Source: Rhodobacter calidifons
GTDB lineage: Bacteria; Pseudomonadota; Alphaproteobacteria; Rhodobacterales; Rhodobacteraceae
Length of the DNA: 64,000 nt
Direction of reading: 5' to 3'
Assembly: GCF_011174775.1 (NCBI RefSeq)
Contig: NZ_JAANHS010000013.1
Coordinates: 1-64,000, forward strand
The translations under genes and the position numbers were made by a program. Positions 1-8,425 of this stretch are shown piece by piece. The notes below the pieces were generated by a model that searched no databases, was not told the origin of the DNA, and saw only the letters and a list, made by a program, of their open reading frames with translations. The stretch's first letter is position 1, and each line of letters opens with the position of its first letter.

Positions 1-198
1 GCACCGGCCGCTGCCGGCCCGGCCACGGCCGCGCTGTACGAAAAGAAGGCCGCGCGCAAGGCGGTGCTGGACGAGGCTGCGGCCAGGCTGCGCGCCATAT
101 CGGAGCCGACGCCGACCGGCGCCGCCCCGGCGCCGGCCGCCAAGGCCCCCGGTCGCCGCCGCAGGAAGGCCGACCCGCAGGATGGTGACGCCGCATGA
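1..198 (+). CDS. tatB: TatB, C-terminal end (5' cut by window edge)
   Basis: The first frame is open from the window edge and encodes 65 residues of an Ala/Pro-rich, basic tail ending in an RRRRK stretch and an acidic end. Its TGA overlaps the tatC ATG by four bases (ATGA). TatB has one N-terminal membrane helix, which is outside the window, and a long, poorly conserved cytoplasmic tail. In the Tat translocase TatB works with TatC to recognise twin-arginine substrates. The call rests on position directly before tatC and on composition, because no conserved domain is visible. Confidence 0.6.
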   Translation, partial: APAAAGPATAALYEKKAARKAVLDEAAARLRAISEPTPTGAAPAPAAKAPGRRRRKADPQDGDAA

Positions 199-1094
199 GC
201 GCGAAGGACGACATCGACGACAGCTCGGCCCCCCTGGTGGAGCATCTGGCGGAACTGCGCAACCGGCTGATCTGGTCGGTTTCGGCCTTCATCGTGGCGA
301 TGCTGGCCTGTTTCGTGGTGGCCGATCCGATCCTCGATTTCCTGCTGGGTCCCATCGAACGCGCGATGCGCGATCTGGGCAACCCGAACCCGGTGATGCA
401 ATACACCGCACCGCAGGAATATTTCTTCACGCTGGTCCATATCTCGGTGGTGGCCGGGCTGATGGTCAGCTTTCCGGTGATCGCCTACCAGCTGTGGCGC
501 TTTGTGGCGCCGGGGCTTTACCGCAACGAGAAGCAGGCCTTCCTGCCCTTCCTGATCGCCTCTCCGGTGCTGTTCCTGCTGGGGGCGACCTTCGCGCATT
601 ACGTGGTGACGCCCATCGCGATGCGGTTCTTTCTGGGCTTCGCCGACAGCGCCTCGATCCTGTCGGTGCTGGCGCCCCTGGTCACCGATACGCCGCCGGA
701 TGTTCCGGCAGCCGCACCGAGCTCTGGCATCGAGATCATCTTCCAGGGCAAGGTGAACGAGACCCTGGACATCAGCCTGAAGCTGATCATCGCCTTCGGC
801 CTGTGCTTCCAGCTGCCGGTCCTGCTGACGCTGATGGGCAAGGCGGGGCTTGCCTCGTCGCGCGGTCTGGCGGGGATGCGCAAATATGCCATCGTCCTGA
901 TCCTGATCGTCGCGGCCCTGGTCACGCCGCCCGACGTGATGAGCCAGCTGATCCTCTTCTTCGCCGTCTATCCGCTCTATGAGGTCTCGATCTTCCTGAT
1001 CCGCCGGATCGAGAAGAAGCGCGAGGCCGAGCTGCGTGCCGAGGGCCTGTGGGACGAGGACGAGGACAGCGACGAGACGGAGAAGCCGGCGTGA
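195..1094 (+). CDS. tatC: Twin-arginine translocase subunit TatC
   Basis: The 299-residue polytopic membrane protein opens with the TatC signature (LVEHLAELRNRL near residues 14-25). It has about six hydrophobic segments and a highly charged C-terminus rich in Glu and Asp. TatC is the core receptor for folded proteins with an RR signal peptide and acts in the inner membrane. An insertion near residues 160-180 (TPPDVPAAAPSSG) lies in a periplasmic loop, as is common in alphaproteobacteria. It overlaps tatB by four bases, and the next gene starts inside its stop (GTGA), so the three are probably co-transcribed. A likely Tat substrate in this window is the BMP lipoprotein-like binding protein at 21460-22473. 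Confidence 0.95.
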   Translation: MSAKDDIDDSSAPLVEHLAELRNRLIWSVSAFIVAMLACFVVADPILDFLLGPIERAMRDLGNPNPVMQYTAPQEYFFTLVHISVVAGLMVSFPVIAYQLWRFVAPGLYRNEKQAFLPFLIASPVLFLLGATFAHYVVTPIAMRFFLGFADSASILSVLAPLVTDTPPDVPAAAPSSGIEIIFQGKVNETLDISLKLIIAFGLCFQLPVLLTLMGKAGLASSRGLAGMRKYAIVLILIVAALVTPPDVMSQLILFFAVYPLYEVSIFLIRRIEKKREAELRAEGLWDEDEDSDETEKPA

Positions 1095-1930
1095 ACGACC
1101 CCCTGGACCGGATCGCGGCGGCGCTGGAACGGCTGGCCCCGGCGCCGATGCCCGCACCGGACTTCACGGCCGAGGCCTTCGTCTGGCATACGGGGCCCGA
1201 CCGGCTGGAACCCGTCGCGCAGGTGGCGCGGGTGGACCTGTCGCTGCTGGTGGGCGTGAACCGGGCGCGGGACACGCTGCTGGAGAACACCCGGCATTTC
1301 GCCGCCGGGCTGCCCGCGAACAACGCGCTGCTCTGGGGCGCGCGGGGGATGGGGAAGTCGAGCCTGGTCAAGGCGGTCCATGCCGCCGTGCGGGCGGAAG
1401 GCCATGACCTGAAGATCGTCGAACTCAGCCGCGAGGATCTGCCCTCGGTCCAGCGCCTGCTGGCGCATCTGCGCGCCGCGCCGCACCGGTTCCTTCTGTT
1501 CTGCGACGACCTTTCCTTCAGCCACGATGACCAGCATTACAAATCGCTGAAGGCGGTGCTGGACGGCGGCATCGAGGGCCGACCGGAGAATGTGCTGTTC
1601 TACGCGACCAGCAATCGCCGCCATCTGATGCCGCGCGACATGATCGAGAACGAACGCTCCACCGCGATCAACCCGTCCGAGGCGGTAGAGGAGAAGGTCT
1701 CGCTGTCGGACCGTTTCGGGCTGTGGCTGGGGTTCCATCCGTGCAGCCAGGACGACTATCTGGAGATGATCCGCGGCTATTGCGCGGCGCATGGGGTCCA
1801 GATCCCCGAAGAGCGCCTGCGCGCCGAAGCGGTGGAATGGCAGGCCACGCGCGGGGCGCGGTCGGGCCGGGTCGCCTGGCAGTTCTTCTGCGACCTTGCC
1901 GCCCGCGAAGGGGTGCGCCTGCGGGCCTGA
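1091..1930 (+). CDS. AAA-type ATPase, DUF815 family
   Basis: The 279-residue protein has a Walker A motif GARGMGKSS near residue 83 and an acidic Walker B-like segment (RFLLFCDDLSF). Later come a sensor-like ATSNRRHLMPR stretch and a small C-terminal helical domain. This is the DUF815 family of AAA ATPases, widespread in proteobacteria but of unknown cellular role. I chose the GTG at 1091 because it overlaps the tatC stop (GTGA); an upstream in-frame ATG at 1049 would overlap tatC by 46 bases. Coupling to tatC suggests membrane or export-related use, but that is inference. Confidence 0.85.
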   Translation: MNDPLDRIAAALERLAPAPMPAPDFTAEAFVWHTGPDRLEPVAQVARVDLSLLVGVNRARDTLLENTRHFAAGLPANNALLWGARGMGKSSLVKAVHAAVRAEGHDLKIVELSREDLPSVQRLLAHLRAAPHRFLLFCDDLSFSHDDQHYKSLKAVLDGGIEGRPENVLFYATSNRRHLMPRDMIENERSTAINPSEAVEEKVSLSDRFGLWLGFHPCSQDDYLEMIRGYCAAHGVQIPEERLRAEAVEWQATRGARSGRVAWQFFCDLAAREGVRLRA

Positions 1931-1943
1931 CCGCGCGGACAGG

Positions 1944-2009
1944 CCGATTTCCTTCGGAAATCGGTCCGGAGCCCGCAGGGGCTCCGGTGCGGAGTTTTTC
2001 AAACTCCGC
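1944..2009. repeat. Three consecutive perfect hairpins at a convergent junction
   Basis: Between the DUF815 gene (+) and nlpD (-) lie three separate perfect inverted repeats. They are CCGATTTCC/GGAAATCGG (1944-1964), CCGGAGCCC/GGGCTCCGG (1966-1987) and GCGGAGTTT/AAACTCCGC (1989-2009). Loops are three or four bases. At least one could act as a bidirectional terminator, although no clear U-run follows on either strand. A similar back-to-back palindrome pair sits after acpP (38061-38104). Confidence 0.75.
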
Positions 2010-2014
2010 CTTCC

Positions 2015-3202
2015 CTACTGAAGGTAGCCCACCGGATCGAAGCTCTGCTTCGAGGTGTTGCGCACCTCGAAATGCACGAAGGGCGGATCGCCGGGTGCCA
2101 CCTTGCCGATCGTCTGGCCGCGCTTGACCGTGTCGCCCTTCTTCACCGTCATGCCGTTCAACCCGACATAGACCGTCAGCAGGTCGCCCGGATGGCGGAT
2201 GATGACGATACCCTTGCCGGTGGTATCCGACGAGATCACCGTCACCGTCCCCGCCTCGGCCGCCACGACAGGGCTGCCGGCTGCGGCGGCGATGTCGATG
2301 CCCTGGTTCTTCTTCGCGTCATAGCCGCGGATAATCTTGCCCGAGGCCGGCATCGCCATCTTCGAGGGTGTGGATTTCGCCGCACCGAGGTCCGGCGACG
2401 GCGGCGTGCCCTTGGGCTTGGTGCCTGTCGGCTCGGTCTTCTCGTCGGGCAGGGGTTTCTTCGCCGACGGCGGCTCGGGCGTGGGGCTGCCCGCCCCCGG
2501 AGGCGTGGGCACCGGTTCGGGGTTCGGCGCCGGACCGGTCGCGACCGGAATGATCAGCGTCTGACCTTCCCGCACCGCCATGTCCGGGCCAAGCTGGTTC
2601 CAGTCGGCCAGCGCCTTGGCCGAGACATTGTAGGTCCGCGCGATGGTGAAGGCGGTCTCGCCCCGCGCGACGCGGTGGGTCAGCGGCTGACCCGCGACCG
2701 GCTTCGAGGCCGCGGGCGAAGCCCCGCCTGCCGGTCGTGTCGCCGGGGCGGCAGTGTCCAGCGCCGTCGTCGCGATCGCGGTCACGTCGATTGCGCCAGC
2801 GGTGCCGCCTCCGGCCATGGGGGCGCTGCCGCCGATCACGACCGGCTGCGGACTGGCCGCCACGCGCCTCGGCAGCAACAGCATCTCGCCTTCGCGCAGG
2901 GGATCGGTCGCGCGCAGCGCGTTGGTCCGCGCCAGTTCCTCGGGGTTCATGCCCAGCCGGCCCGCCATGGTGGCGACGGTCTCGCCGCGCCGCGCCGTGG
3001 CCATCTGATAGCCGGGATAAGAGATGATCCCGTTCGCGTCCGGTGTCGGCGCCGCCGCAGTCGCCTGGCGTGCCGCTTCCGAGGTATCGCCGGCGCCCCG
3101 CCGCAGATCCCAGTCCAGCGCCCCGGTGTCGATGCAGCCCGACAGGGCCAGCGCGCCCGCGCCCATAAGGATGCCCGCCCGAAATCTTGTGGTTCTTGCC
3201 AT
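2015..3202 (-). CDS. nlpD: NlpD/EnvC-like lipoprotein: two LysM domains and a degenerate LytM (M23) domain
   Basis: The 395-residue protein has a lipoprotein signal with lipobox LSGC (Cys23). LysM domains lie at about 62-112 and 175-218, a Pro-rich linker at 220-270 and an M23-type domain at 275-395. The zinc-peptidase positions are mostly lost: the usual H-x-G-x-D is NQGID, the usual His-containing strand reads VYVGL, and only the final HFEVR is kept. Degenerate LytM proteins of the NlpD/EnvC type do not cut peptidoglycan but activate periplasmic amidases at division. The order surE-pcm-nlpD is a classic proteobacterial arrangement. It is attached to the outer membrane or cell surface by the lipid anchor. 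Confidence 0.85.
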   Translation of the reverse strand: MARTTRFRAGILMGAGALALSGCIDTGALDWDLRRGAGDTSEAARQATAAAPTPDANGIISYPGYQMATARRGETVATMAGRLGMNPEELARTNALRATDPLREGEMLLLPRRVAASPQPVVIGGSAPMAGGGTAGAIDVTAIATTALDTAAPATRPAGGASPAASKPVAGQPLTHRVARGETAFTIARTYNVSAKALADWNQLGPDMAVREGQTLIIPVATGPAPNPEPVPTPPGAGSPTPEPPSAKKPLPDEKTEPTGTKPKGTPPSPDLGAAKSTPSKMAMPASGKIIRGYDAKKNQGIDIAAAAGSPVVAAEAGTVTVISSDTTGKGIVIIRHPGDLLTVYVGLNGMTVKKGDTVKRGQTIGKVAPGDPPFVHFEVRNTSKQSFDPVGYLQ

Positions 3203-3259
3203 CTGGTCCCGCCTGATCTTCCGTCGCCCGGGTTTGCCCCGGTTCTGTGGCCCCGCAGT

Positions 3260-3931
3260 CTACTCGGAGCCCATCCCCTCTACCAGTGGAACAAAGCGCA
3301 CTGGGCGAAGTTCCTCGTAATCAAACCCGCGTGAGGTCCGCGTGACCTTGATCAGCGCCTGCACCGTATCGGACTGGCCGACCGGCACCACCATGATGCC
3401 GCCGGGCTTCAGCTGCTCCAGCAGCGGCCCGGGCGGATCCTCGGCCGCGGCGGTCACGATGATCCGGTCGAAGGGCGCCTGATCTGGCAGCCCGTGCGAG
3501 CCGTCGGCCGGGATCGCGGTGATGTTCACCAGGTCCAGCCGGCGGAACAGCTCGGCCGCCTCGCGCACCAGCCGTCGGTAGCGATCCACCGTATAGACCC
3601 GCCGCGCCAGCTGCGACAGGATCGCCGCCTGATAGCCGGACCCCGTGCCCACCTCCAGCACCGTGTCGCGCGGGCTGACCTGCAAGGCCTGCGTCATCAG
3701 CCCTACCACCGAGGGCTGGCTGATCGTCTGGCCGCAGGCGATGGGCAGCGGCATGTCCTCGTAGGCGCGGTCGGCAAAGATGTTGCGCACGAAGAGGCCG
3801 CGGTCGATCTTCTCCATCGCGGTCAGGACGCGGGTGTCGGTCACCCCGCGCGAGCGGAGGGCAAAGAGAAAGCGCATCTTGCGTTCGGCAAGCTCTTCGG
3901 AGGTCGGATGGTCCTCCGCTCCGTCGCTCAT
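3260..3931 (-). CDS. pcm: Protein-L-isoaspartate O-methyltransferase
   Basis: This 223-residue cytoplasmic SAM-dependent methyltransferase repairs isoaspartyl residues in aged proteins. Visible hallmarks are the N-terminal helix with [18 protein letters not shown], the substrate-site [12 protein letters not shown], motif [16 protein letters not shown] and the C-terminal [12 protein letters not shown] strand. The length matches the family. Its start overlaps the surE stop by four bases, so translation is probably coupled. Confidence 0.95.
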   Translation of the reverse strand: MSDGAEDHPTSEELAERKMRFLFALRSRGVTDTRVLTAMEKIDRGLFVRNIFADRAYEDMPLPIACGQTISQPSVVGLMTQALQVSPRDTVLEVGTGSGYQAAILSQLARRVYTVDRYRRLVREAAELFRRLDLVNITAIPADGSHGLPDQAPFDRIIVTAAAEDPPGPLLEQLKPGGIMVVPVGQSDTVQALIKVTRTSRGFDYEELRPVRFVPLVEGMGSE

Positions 3932-4713
3932 GCGAGCCGGGCCTCGAGGTCAGACAGCAGATCATGCGCCGTCAGGTCGGCGCGCATCGGCGTGACCGAG
4001 ATGAAGCCATCCAGGTTCACCGCCGCATCGGTGCCGGGCAGGGTGGGCGTGTGCTGGTGCCCGCCCTTGATCCACAGGAACCGCCGGCCCGAGGGCGAGA
4101 TATGCGGATCGACCGAGAAGGCGGTGTCGCGCCGGAAACCCTGGGCGGCCACCTTCATCCCCCGTGTCATTGCCGCAGGCAGGGGCGGGAAGTTCACGTT
4201 GTAGAAGACCCGGTAATCGGCTTCGGTCCAGAGCCCCTTGTCCAGCAGCGCCCTGACCACGCTCGCGCCATGCACCCGGGCGCTTTCGAACGGATCGGCC
4301 AGACGCGCATTCTCCGGCCCGAAGAACTGCGACAGCGCGATGGCGGGCACCCCCTGCAAGGCCGCCTCCATCGCCCCGCCGATGGTGCCGGAGTAAAGCA
4401 CGTTCTCGGCCGCGTTGTTGCCCCGGTTCACGCCCGACAGCACGAGGTCGGGTTTCGCCCCGTCCAGCACGTCGTAGATCGCCGCCAGCACGCAATCGGC
4501 CGGGCTGCCTTCGGCGGCAAAGCGGCGCGGAGCAAGCTCGGCGATCATCATCGGGTGGGTGTAGCTGATGCAATGCCCGACGCCCGATTGTTCGAAGGCC
4601 GGGGCGACGGTCCAGACCTCTCCGTCCGGCCCGGCAATCTGGGTGGCGATCTCGGTCAGAACCTCCAGCCCGGGCGCGTTGATGCCGTCGTCATTGGTGA
4701 TCAGGATGCGCAT
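3928..4713 (-). CDS. surE: 5'/3'-nucleotidase SurE
   Basis: The 261-residue protein begins [11 protein letters not shown], the metal-binding NDDG signature of SurE. It also has the PADCV and [25 protein letters not shown] motifs that form the nucleotide-phosphatase site. SurE removes phosphate from nucleoside 5'- and 3'-monophosphates and short polyphosphate. It is the first gene of surE-pcm-nlpD; the ATG has a purine-rich stretch (AAGGAA) about ten bases upstream. Confidence 0.96.
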   Translation of the reverse strand: MRILITNDDGINAPGLEVLTEIATQIAGPDGEVWTVAPAFEQSGVGHCISYTHPMMIAELAPRRFAAEGSPADCVLAAIYDVLDGAKPDLVLSGVNRGNNAAENVLYSGTIGGAMEAALQGVPAIALSQFFGPENARLADPFESARVHGASVVRALLDKGLWTEADYRVFYNVNFPPLPAAMTRGMKVAAQGFRRDTAFSVDPHISPSGRRFLWIKGGHQHTPTLPGTDAAVNLDGFISVTPMRADLTAHDLLSDLEARLA

Positions 4714-4781
4714 GGTCTGGGGGGTTCCTTCCGGTCTGCCCCTGATTAGACGAGGCCCGCGCGGCCTTCAAGGCAAAGGCG

Positions 4782-4850
4782 GCTGGTCGTGCGACGTCGT
4801 CTTCTCCTCGCGCGCGGCCCGGCGAGGACAAGCGACCACGCACGACGAGC
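4782..4850 (-). terminator. Long imperfect stem-loop after iolB
   Basis: Two nested arm pairs each have a single mismatch: GCTGGTCGTGCG (4782-4793) with CGCACGACGAGC (4839-4850), and CTTCTCCTCGC (4801-4811) with GCGAGGACAAG (4822-4832). It lies in the gap between the end of the iol operon and surE. It probably ends or stabilises the iol transcript. No T-run follows on the minus strand, so simple intrinsic termination is not shown. Confidence 0.5.
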
Positions 4851-4862
4851 GGACGACATCAG

Positions 4863-5669
4863 TCAGGCGTCGCGCTGGGCGATCCAGTCGTGATCGGGGT
4901 CGTTCTGGAACCGCCACTTGCGGATCGGCCCGGCCATGACGTTCAGGTAATACATCTCATAGCCATAGGGCGCCCCGCAGGGGTGATGCCCTTTCGGCAC
5001 CAGCACGACATCGTGGTTCTTTACCGCCATCGTCTGATCCAGCGCCCCGTCCTCGGTATAGACCCGCTGGATGCCGAAGCCCTGGGCCGGGTTCAGCCGG
5101 TGATAATAGGTTTCCTCCAGATAGGTCATCCGGGGAAAGTCGTCCTCGTCGTGCCGGTGGGACGGATAGGACGACCAGTGCCCGGCGGGCGTGAAGACCT
5201 CGGTCACCAGCAGGCTGTCGGCCACCTCGCGGCCCTCCATCGCGATGTTGTTCACATGGCGCGTGTTCGTGCCCTTGCCACGCGGGGTCAGTTCGATCCC
5301 CTCCGGCCCCAGCCGCCGCGCCGGGTGGCCGCCCCTGCCGGGCGCCTTGCAGACGGCAAGCGTGCAGGGGGTGGTCGCCACCGCCCGCCAGCTCTGGCCG
5401 TTCGGAACGTAAAGACAATGCGGCGGGGTCTTCTCGAACACATCCATCCGCGCGCCCATCTCGCCCCAGTCCTGGCCCGCCGCCTGAACCGTCGCCTTGC
5501 CCTCGACCAGGACCAGGATCACCTCGGTCTCGCCGGTTGCTTCCTCGGCCACATCGCCCGGCTCCAGCCGGTAGAGCGTGAAGCCGACATAACCCCAGCC
5601 CGCATTGGCCGGGGTGATCTCGTGCACCTTGCCGCGGGTGCCGGTCGGGTGGCGGAGGAGGTCGGGCAT
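4863..5669 (-). CDS. iolB: 5-deoxy-glucuronate isomerase
   Basis: The 268-residue double-cupin protein is of the IolB/KduI type. Visible family features are SSYPSHRHDEDDFP (metal-binding His residues), the following EETYYHRLNPAQGFGIQRVY and the C-terminal KGHHPCGAPYGYEMYYLNVMAGP. IolB converts 5-deoxy-D-glucuronate to 2-deoxy-5-keto-D-gluconate, the substrate of IolC, in myo-inositol catabolism. It is the last gene of the iolRCDEB cluster and starts ten bases after iolE ends. Confidence 0.95.
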   Translation of the reverse strand: MPDLLRHPTGTRGKVHEITPANAGWGYVGFTLYRLEPGDVAEEATGETEVILVLVEGKATVQAAGQDWGEMGARMDVFEKTPPHCLYVPNGQSWRAVATTPCTLAVCKAPGRGGHPARRLGPEGIELTPRGKGTNTRHVNNIAMEGREVADSLLVTEVFTPAGHWSSYPSHRHDEDDFPRMTYLEETYYHRLNPAQGFGIQRVYTEDGALDQTMAVKNHDVVLVPKGHHPCGAPYGYEMYYLNVMAGPIRKWRFQNDPDHDWIAQRDA

Positions 5670-5679
5670 GGCGTTCCCC

Positions 5680-6591
5680 TTACGTCGGGCGCGAATGGTC
5701 GATGGTCAGCCCGGCCTGGGCGCAGACCTTCAGGATGTGCTCGTAGCCCATCTTGGAATACTCGTAGGGCGGGGCCTTGGCCGGGTCCTGCTCGGCCTCG
5801 ACCACGATCCAGCCGTGGTAATCCATCGCCTTCAGCTTGTCGGCCACCGCCTGAAAGTCGATGCAACCGTCGCCCGGCACGGTGAAGGCCCCGGCGATCA
5901 CTGCATCCAGAAAGCTGCGGTTATTCGCCCGCACCTCCGCCACCACATCGGGCCGGATGTCCTTGAAATGGACATGATGCACCCGGTCCGCCCAGCGGTT
6001 CAGCACCCGCATCACATCGGCCCCGCCGAACAGCAGGTGCCCGGTGTCGAACAGCAGCTTCACCTCCGGCGTGGAGCCCTCCATCAGCGCGTTCACGTCG
6101 TCTTCGCTTTCGATGAACGACCCCATGTGGTGGTGGTAGGCCAGCGTCACGCCCTGATCCGCCATCCATTTCGCCAGTTCCGACAGCTTCGCCCCATAGG
6201 CCCGCACGTCGGCGGCGGCGAATTTCGGGCGGTTGTTCACCGGCACGGCGATGTTGCCCTGCACGGTGTTGGAACATTCCGCATAGACGATGCAGGGGGC
6301 CTTCAGCGCCGCGAACTGCTGGACCTGCTGGCGCACCGCCTCGATTTCCGTCTTCACGTCGTTGACGAGAAGATTGCCGGAACACCAGCCGCCGCACAGG
6401 AACAGCCCGTTCGCGGTCAGATAGGACCGCAACCCCTCGGTGTCCGCCGGCATCCGCCGCCCGCGTTCGACGCCGGTATAGCCGATCTCGCGCGCCTCGC
6501 GCAGGGCCTGCTCCATCGTGTAGGCGGCGGTCAGGTCCGGCAGGTCGTCGTTCTGCCAGCTGATGGGGGAAATCCCGATCCTTACGGTCAT
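5680..6591 (-). CDS. iolE: Inosose dehydratase (2-keto-myo-inositol dehydratase)
   Basis: This 303-residue TIM-barrel protein of the xylose-isomerase-like family starts MTVRIGISPISWQNDD, typical of IolE. It has metal-binding segments in YHHHMGSFIES, LLFDTGHL, VHHVHFKDI and GWIVVEAEQDP. IolE dehydrates 2-keto-myo-inositol to the diketone cleaved by IolD. Gaps of seven bases to iolD and ten to iolB support one transcript. Confidence 0.96.
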   Translation of the reverse strand: MTVRIGISPISWQNDDLPDLTAAYTMEQALREAREIGYTGVERGRRMPADTEGLRSYLTANGLFLCGGWCSGNLLVNDVKTEIEAVRQQVQQFAALKAPCIVYAECSNTVQGNIAVPVNNRPKFAAADVRAYGAKLSELAKWMADQGVTLAYHHHMGSFIESEDDVNALMEGSTPEVKLLFDTGHLLFGGADVMRVLNRWADRVHHVHFKDIRPDVVAEVRANNRSFLDAVIAGAFTVPGDGCIDFQAVADKLKAMDYHGWIVVEAEQDPAKAPPYEYSKMGYEHILKVCAQAGLTIDHSRPT

Positions 6592-6598
6592 ATTGTCC

Positions 6599-8425
6599 TC
6601 AGTTCACAAGCCTTTGGGCGCGGGCCGCCGCTTCATGTTCCTTGCGGGCCGCCAGCACTTCCTTGCGGGTAGAGACCTCGGGCACGCCGACCTCCCACCA
6701 CGACCCGCCCGCGCCGGTGCCCGGACCGGGATCGGTGTCGATCACGATGACCGTGGGGATGCTGGCGCCGCGGGCATCGGCCAGAGCCGCCTCCAGCTCG
6801 GCGATCCCGCCCGCCTTCACCACCTTCGCCCCCATCGACCCGGCATGGGCGACAAAGTCGATCCGGCTCGCGTTCACATGCCAGGCATCGTCCAGCAGGT
6901 TATTGAACGGCGCGCCGCCGGTGTGCTTCTGCAAGCGGTTGATGCAGCCGAAACCGCGGTTGTCGGTCAGGACCACGGTGAAGGGCACGCCCATCATCAC
7001 CGCCGTCGCCAGTTCGCTGTTGGCCATCATGTAGGACCCGTCGCCCACCATGCAGATCACCTCGCGGTCGGGCAGCGCCATCTTGATCCCCAGAGCCCCC
7101 GCGATTTCATAGCCCATGCAGGAAAAGCCGTATTCCATGTGATAGCCACCCTCCGACCCGCGCCAGAGCGTGTGCAGCACCCCCGGCATCGAGCCCGCTG
7201 CCCCCATCACCAGCGTCTGCGGCGTGGCCGCGCGGTTCACCGCCCCCACCACCTGCGCATCCGAGGGCAAAAGGTTGCGGTTCGGCGCCGCCATCACCGC
7301 GTCGGTCGCCTTGAACCAGGCCTCCCGCGCCGCGAAATCGGGGTCGGCAAAGCGGTGAGCGCCCAAAGCCGCCGACAGCTTCTCCAGCGCGACCCTGGCA
7401 TCGGCGACCAGGGGCTGCGCGCCGCGCTTGGTCGCGTCATGCGGCTGCACGTTGACCGACAGGATCCGGCGCCCCGGTCGTTTGAAGATCGTCCAGCTGC
7501 CGGTGGTGAAATCCTGCAACCGCGTGCCCACGGCAAGCACCACATCCGCCTCGGCCGCCAGCTTGTTGCCGCAGTCCGAGCCGGTGACGCCCGGCGTGCC
7601 GAAGTTCAGCCGCTCCTCCCACGAGGCGATGCCCTTGCCCGCCTGGGTTTCCACGAAGGGGATGTTGTGGGTGCGGGCAAAGTCGCGCAATGTTGCCTCG
7701 GCACCGGAATAGATCACCCCGCCGCCCGCCACGATCAGCGGGTTCTGCGCGGCTTTCAGGGTTGCCACCGCAGCCTCCAGCTCGCGCTGGTCGGGTTCCG
7801 GGCGGCGGATGTGCCAGACGCGCGGCTGGAAGAATTCCACCGGGTAATCAAAGGCTTCGGCCTGGGTGTCCTGGCAGAAGGCCAGACAGACCGGCCCGCA
7901 GGTCGCGGGGTCGGTCATCACCTGCAAGGCGCGGGGCAGGGCGGTCAGCACGTGCTCCGGCCGGCTGATCCGGTCGAAATAGCGCACCACGGGGCGGAAG
8001 CAGTCGTTCGCGCTGACGATCCCGTCGCCGAAATCCTCGACCTGTTGCAGCACCGGGTCGGGGGCGCGGCTGGCAAAGACATCGCCGGGGATGAACAGGA
8101 CCGGAATCCGGTTCACATGCGCCAGCGCCGCCGCCGTGACAAGGTTCGTCGCCCCCGGCCCGATCGAGGTCGTCACCGCCATCGCCTTGCGGCGCCGCGA
8201 TGCCTTGGCATAGGCGATGGCCGTATGCGCCATGGTCTGCTCATTGTGCCCGCGCCAGGTGGGCAGCGCGTCGCGGTGGGCATGCAGCGCCTCGCCCAGG
8301 CCGGCCACGTTGCCGTGGCCGAAGATCGCCCAGACGCCCTCGATGAAACGGCTGCCGTCCTCGGCCTGTTGCAGCGACAGCCAGCGCACCAGGGCCTGGG
8401 CAGCAGTCAGGCGGATCGTGGTCAT
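6599..8425 (-). CDS. iolD: 3D-(3,5/4)-trihydroxycyclohexane-1,2-dione hydrolase, ThDP-dependent
   Basis: The 608-residue thiamine-diphosphate enzyme is of the acetolactate-synthase fold. It has an N-terminal ThDP-binding half (EGVWAIFGHGNVAGLGEAL), a central domain and a C-terminal cofactor domain with GDGSYMMANSELATAVMMGVPFTVVLTDNRGFGCI. IolD opens the cyclohexanedione ring to 5-deoxy-glucuronate. The ATG overlaps the iolC stop by four bases (ATGA), which fixes the start; the frame runs open far upstream through iolC without a better start. Confidence 0.96.
   Translation of the reverse strand: MTTIRLTAAQALVRWLSLQQAEDGSRFIEGVWAIFGHGNVAGLGEALHAHRDALPTWRGHNEQTMAHTAIAYAKASRRRKAMAVTTSIGPGATNLVTAAALAHVNRIPVLFIPGDVFASRAPDPVLQQVEDFGDGIVSANDCFRPVVRYFDRISRPEHVLTALPRALQVMTDPATCGPVCLAFCQDTQAEAFDYPVEFFQPRVWHIRRPEPDQRELEAAVATLKAAQNPLIVAGGGVIYSGAEATLRDFARTHNIPFVETQAGKGIASWEERLNFGTPGVTGSDCGNKLAAEADVVLAVGTRLQDFTTGSWTIFKRPGRRILSVNVQPHDATKRGAQPLVADARVALEKLSAALGAHRFADPDFAAREAWFKATDAVMAAPNRNLLPSDAQVVGAVNRAATPQTLVMGAAGSMPGVLHTLWRGSEGGYHMEYGFSCMGYEIAGALGIKMALPDREVICMVGDGSYMMANSELATAVMMGVPFTVVLTDNRGFGCINRLQKHTGGAPFNNLLDDAWHVNASRIDFVAHAGSMGAKVVKAGGIAELEAALADARGASIPTVIVIDTDPGPGTGAGGSWWEVGVPEVSTRKEVLAARKEHEAAARAQRLVN

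Noticed and set aside
1049-1090. Upstream start for the DUF815 gene
   Set aside because: It would overlap the tatC tail by 46 bases, and the residues added copy its shadow frame; the GTG at 1091 is coupled.
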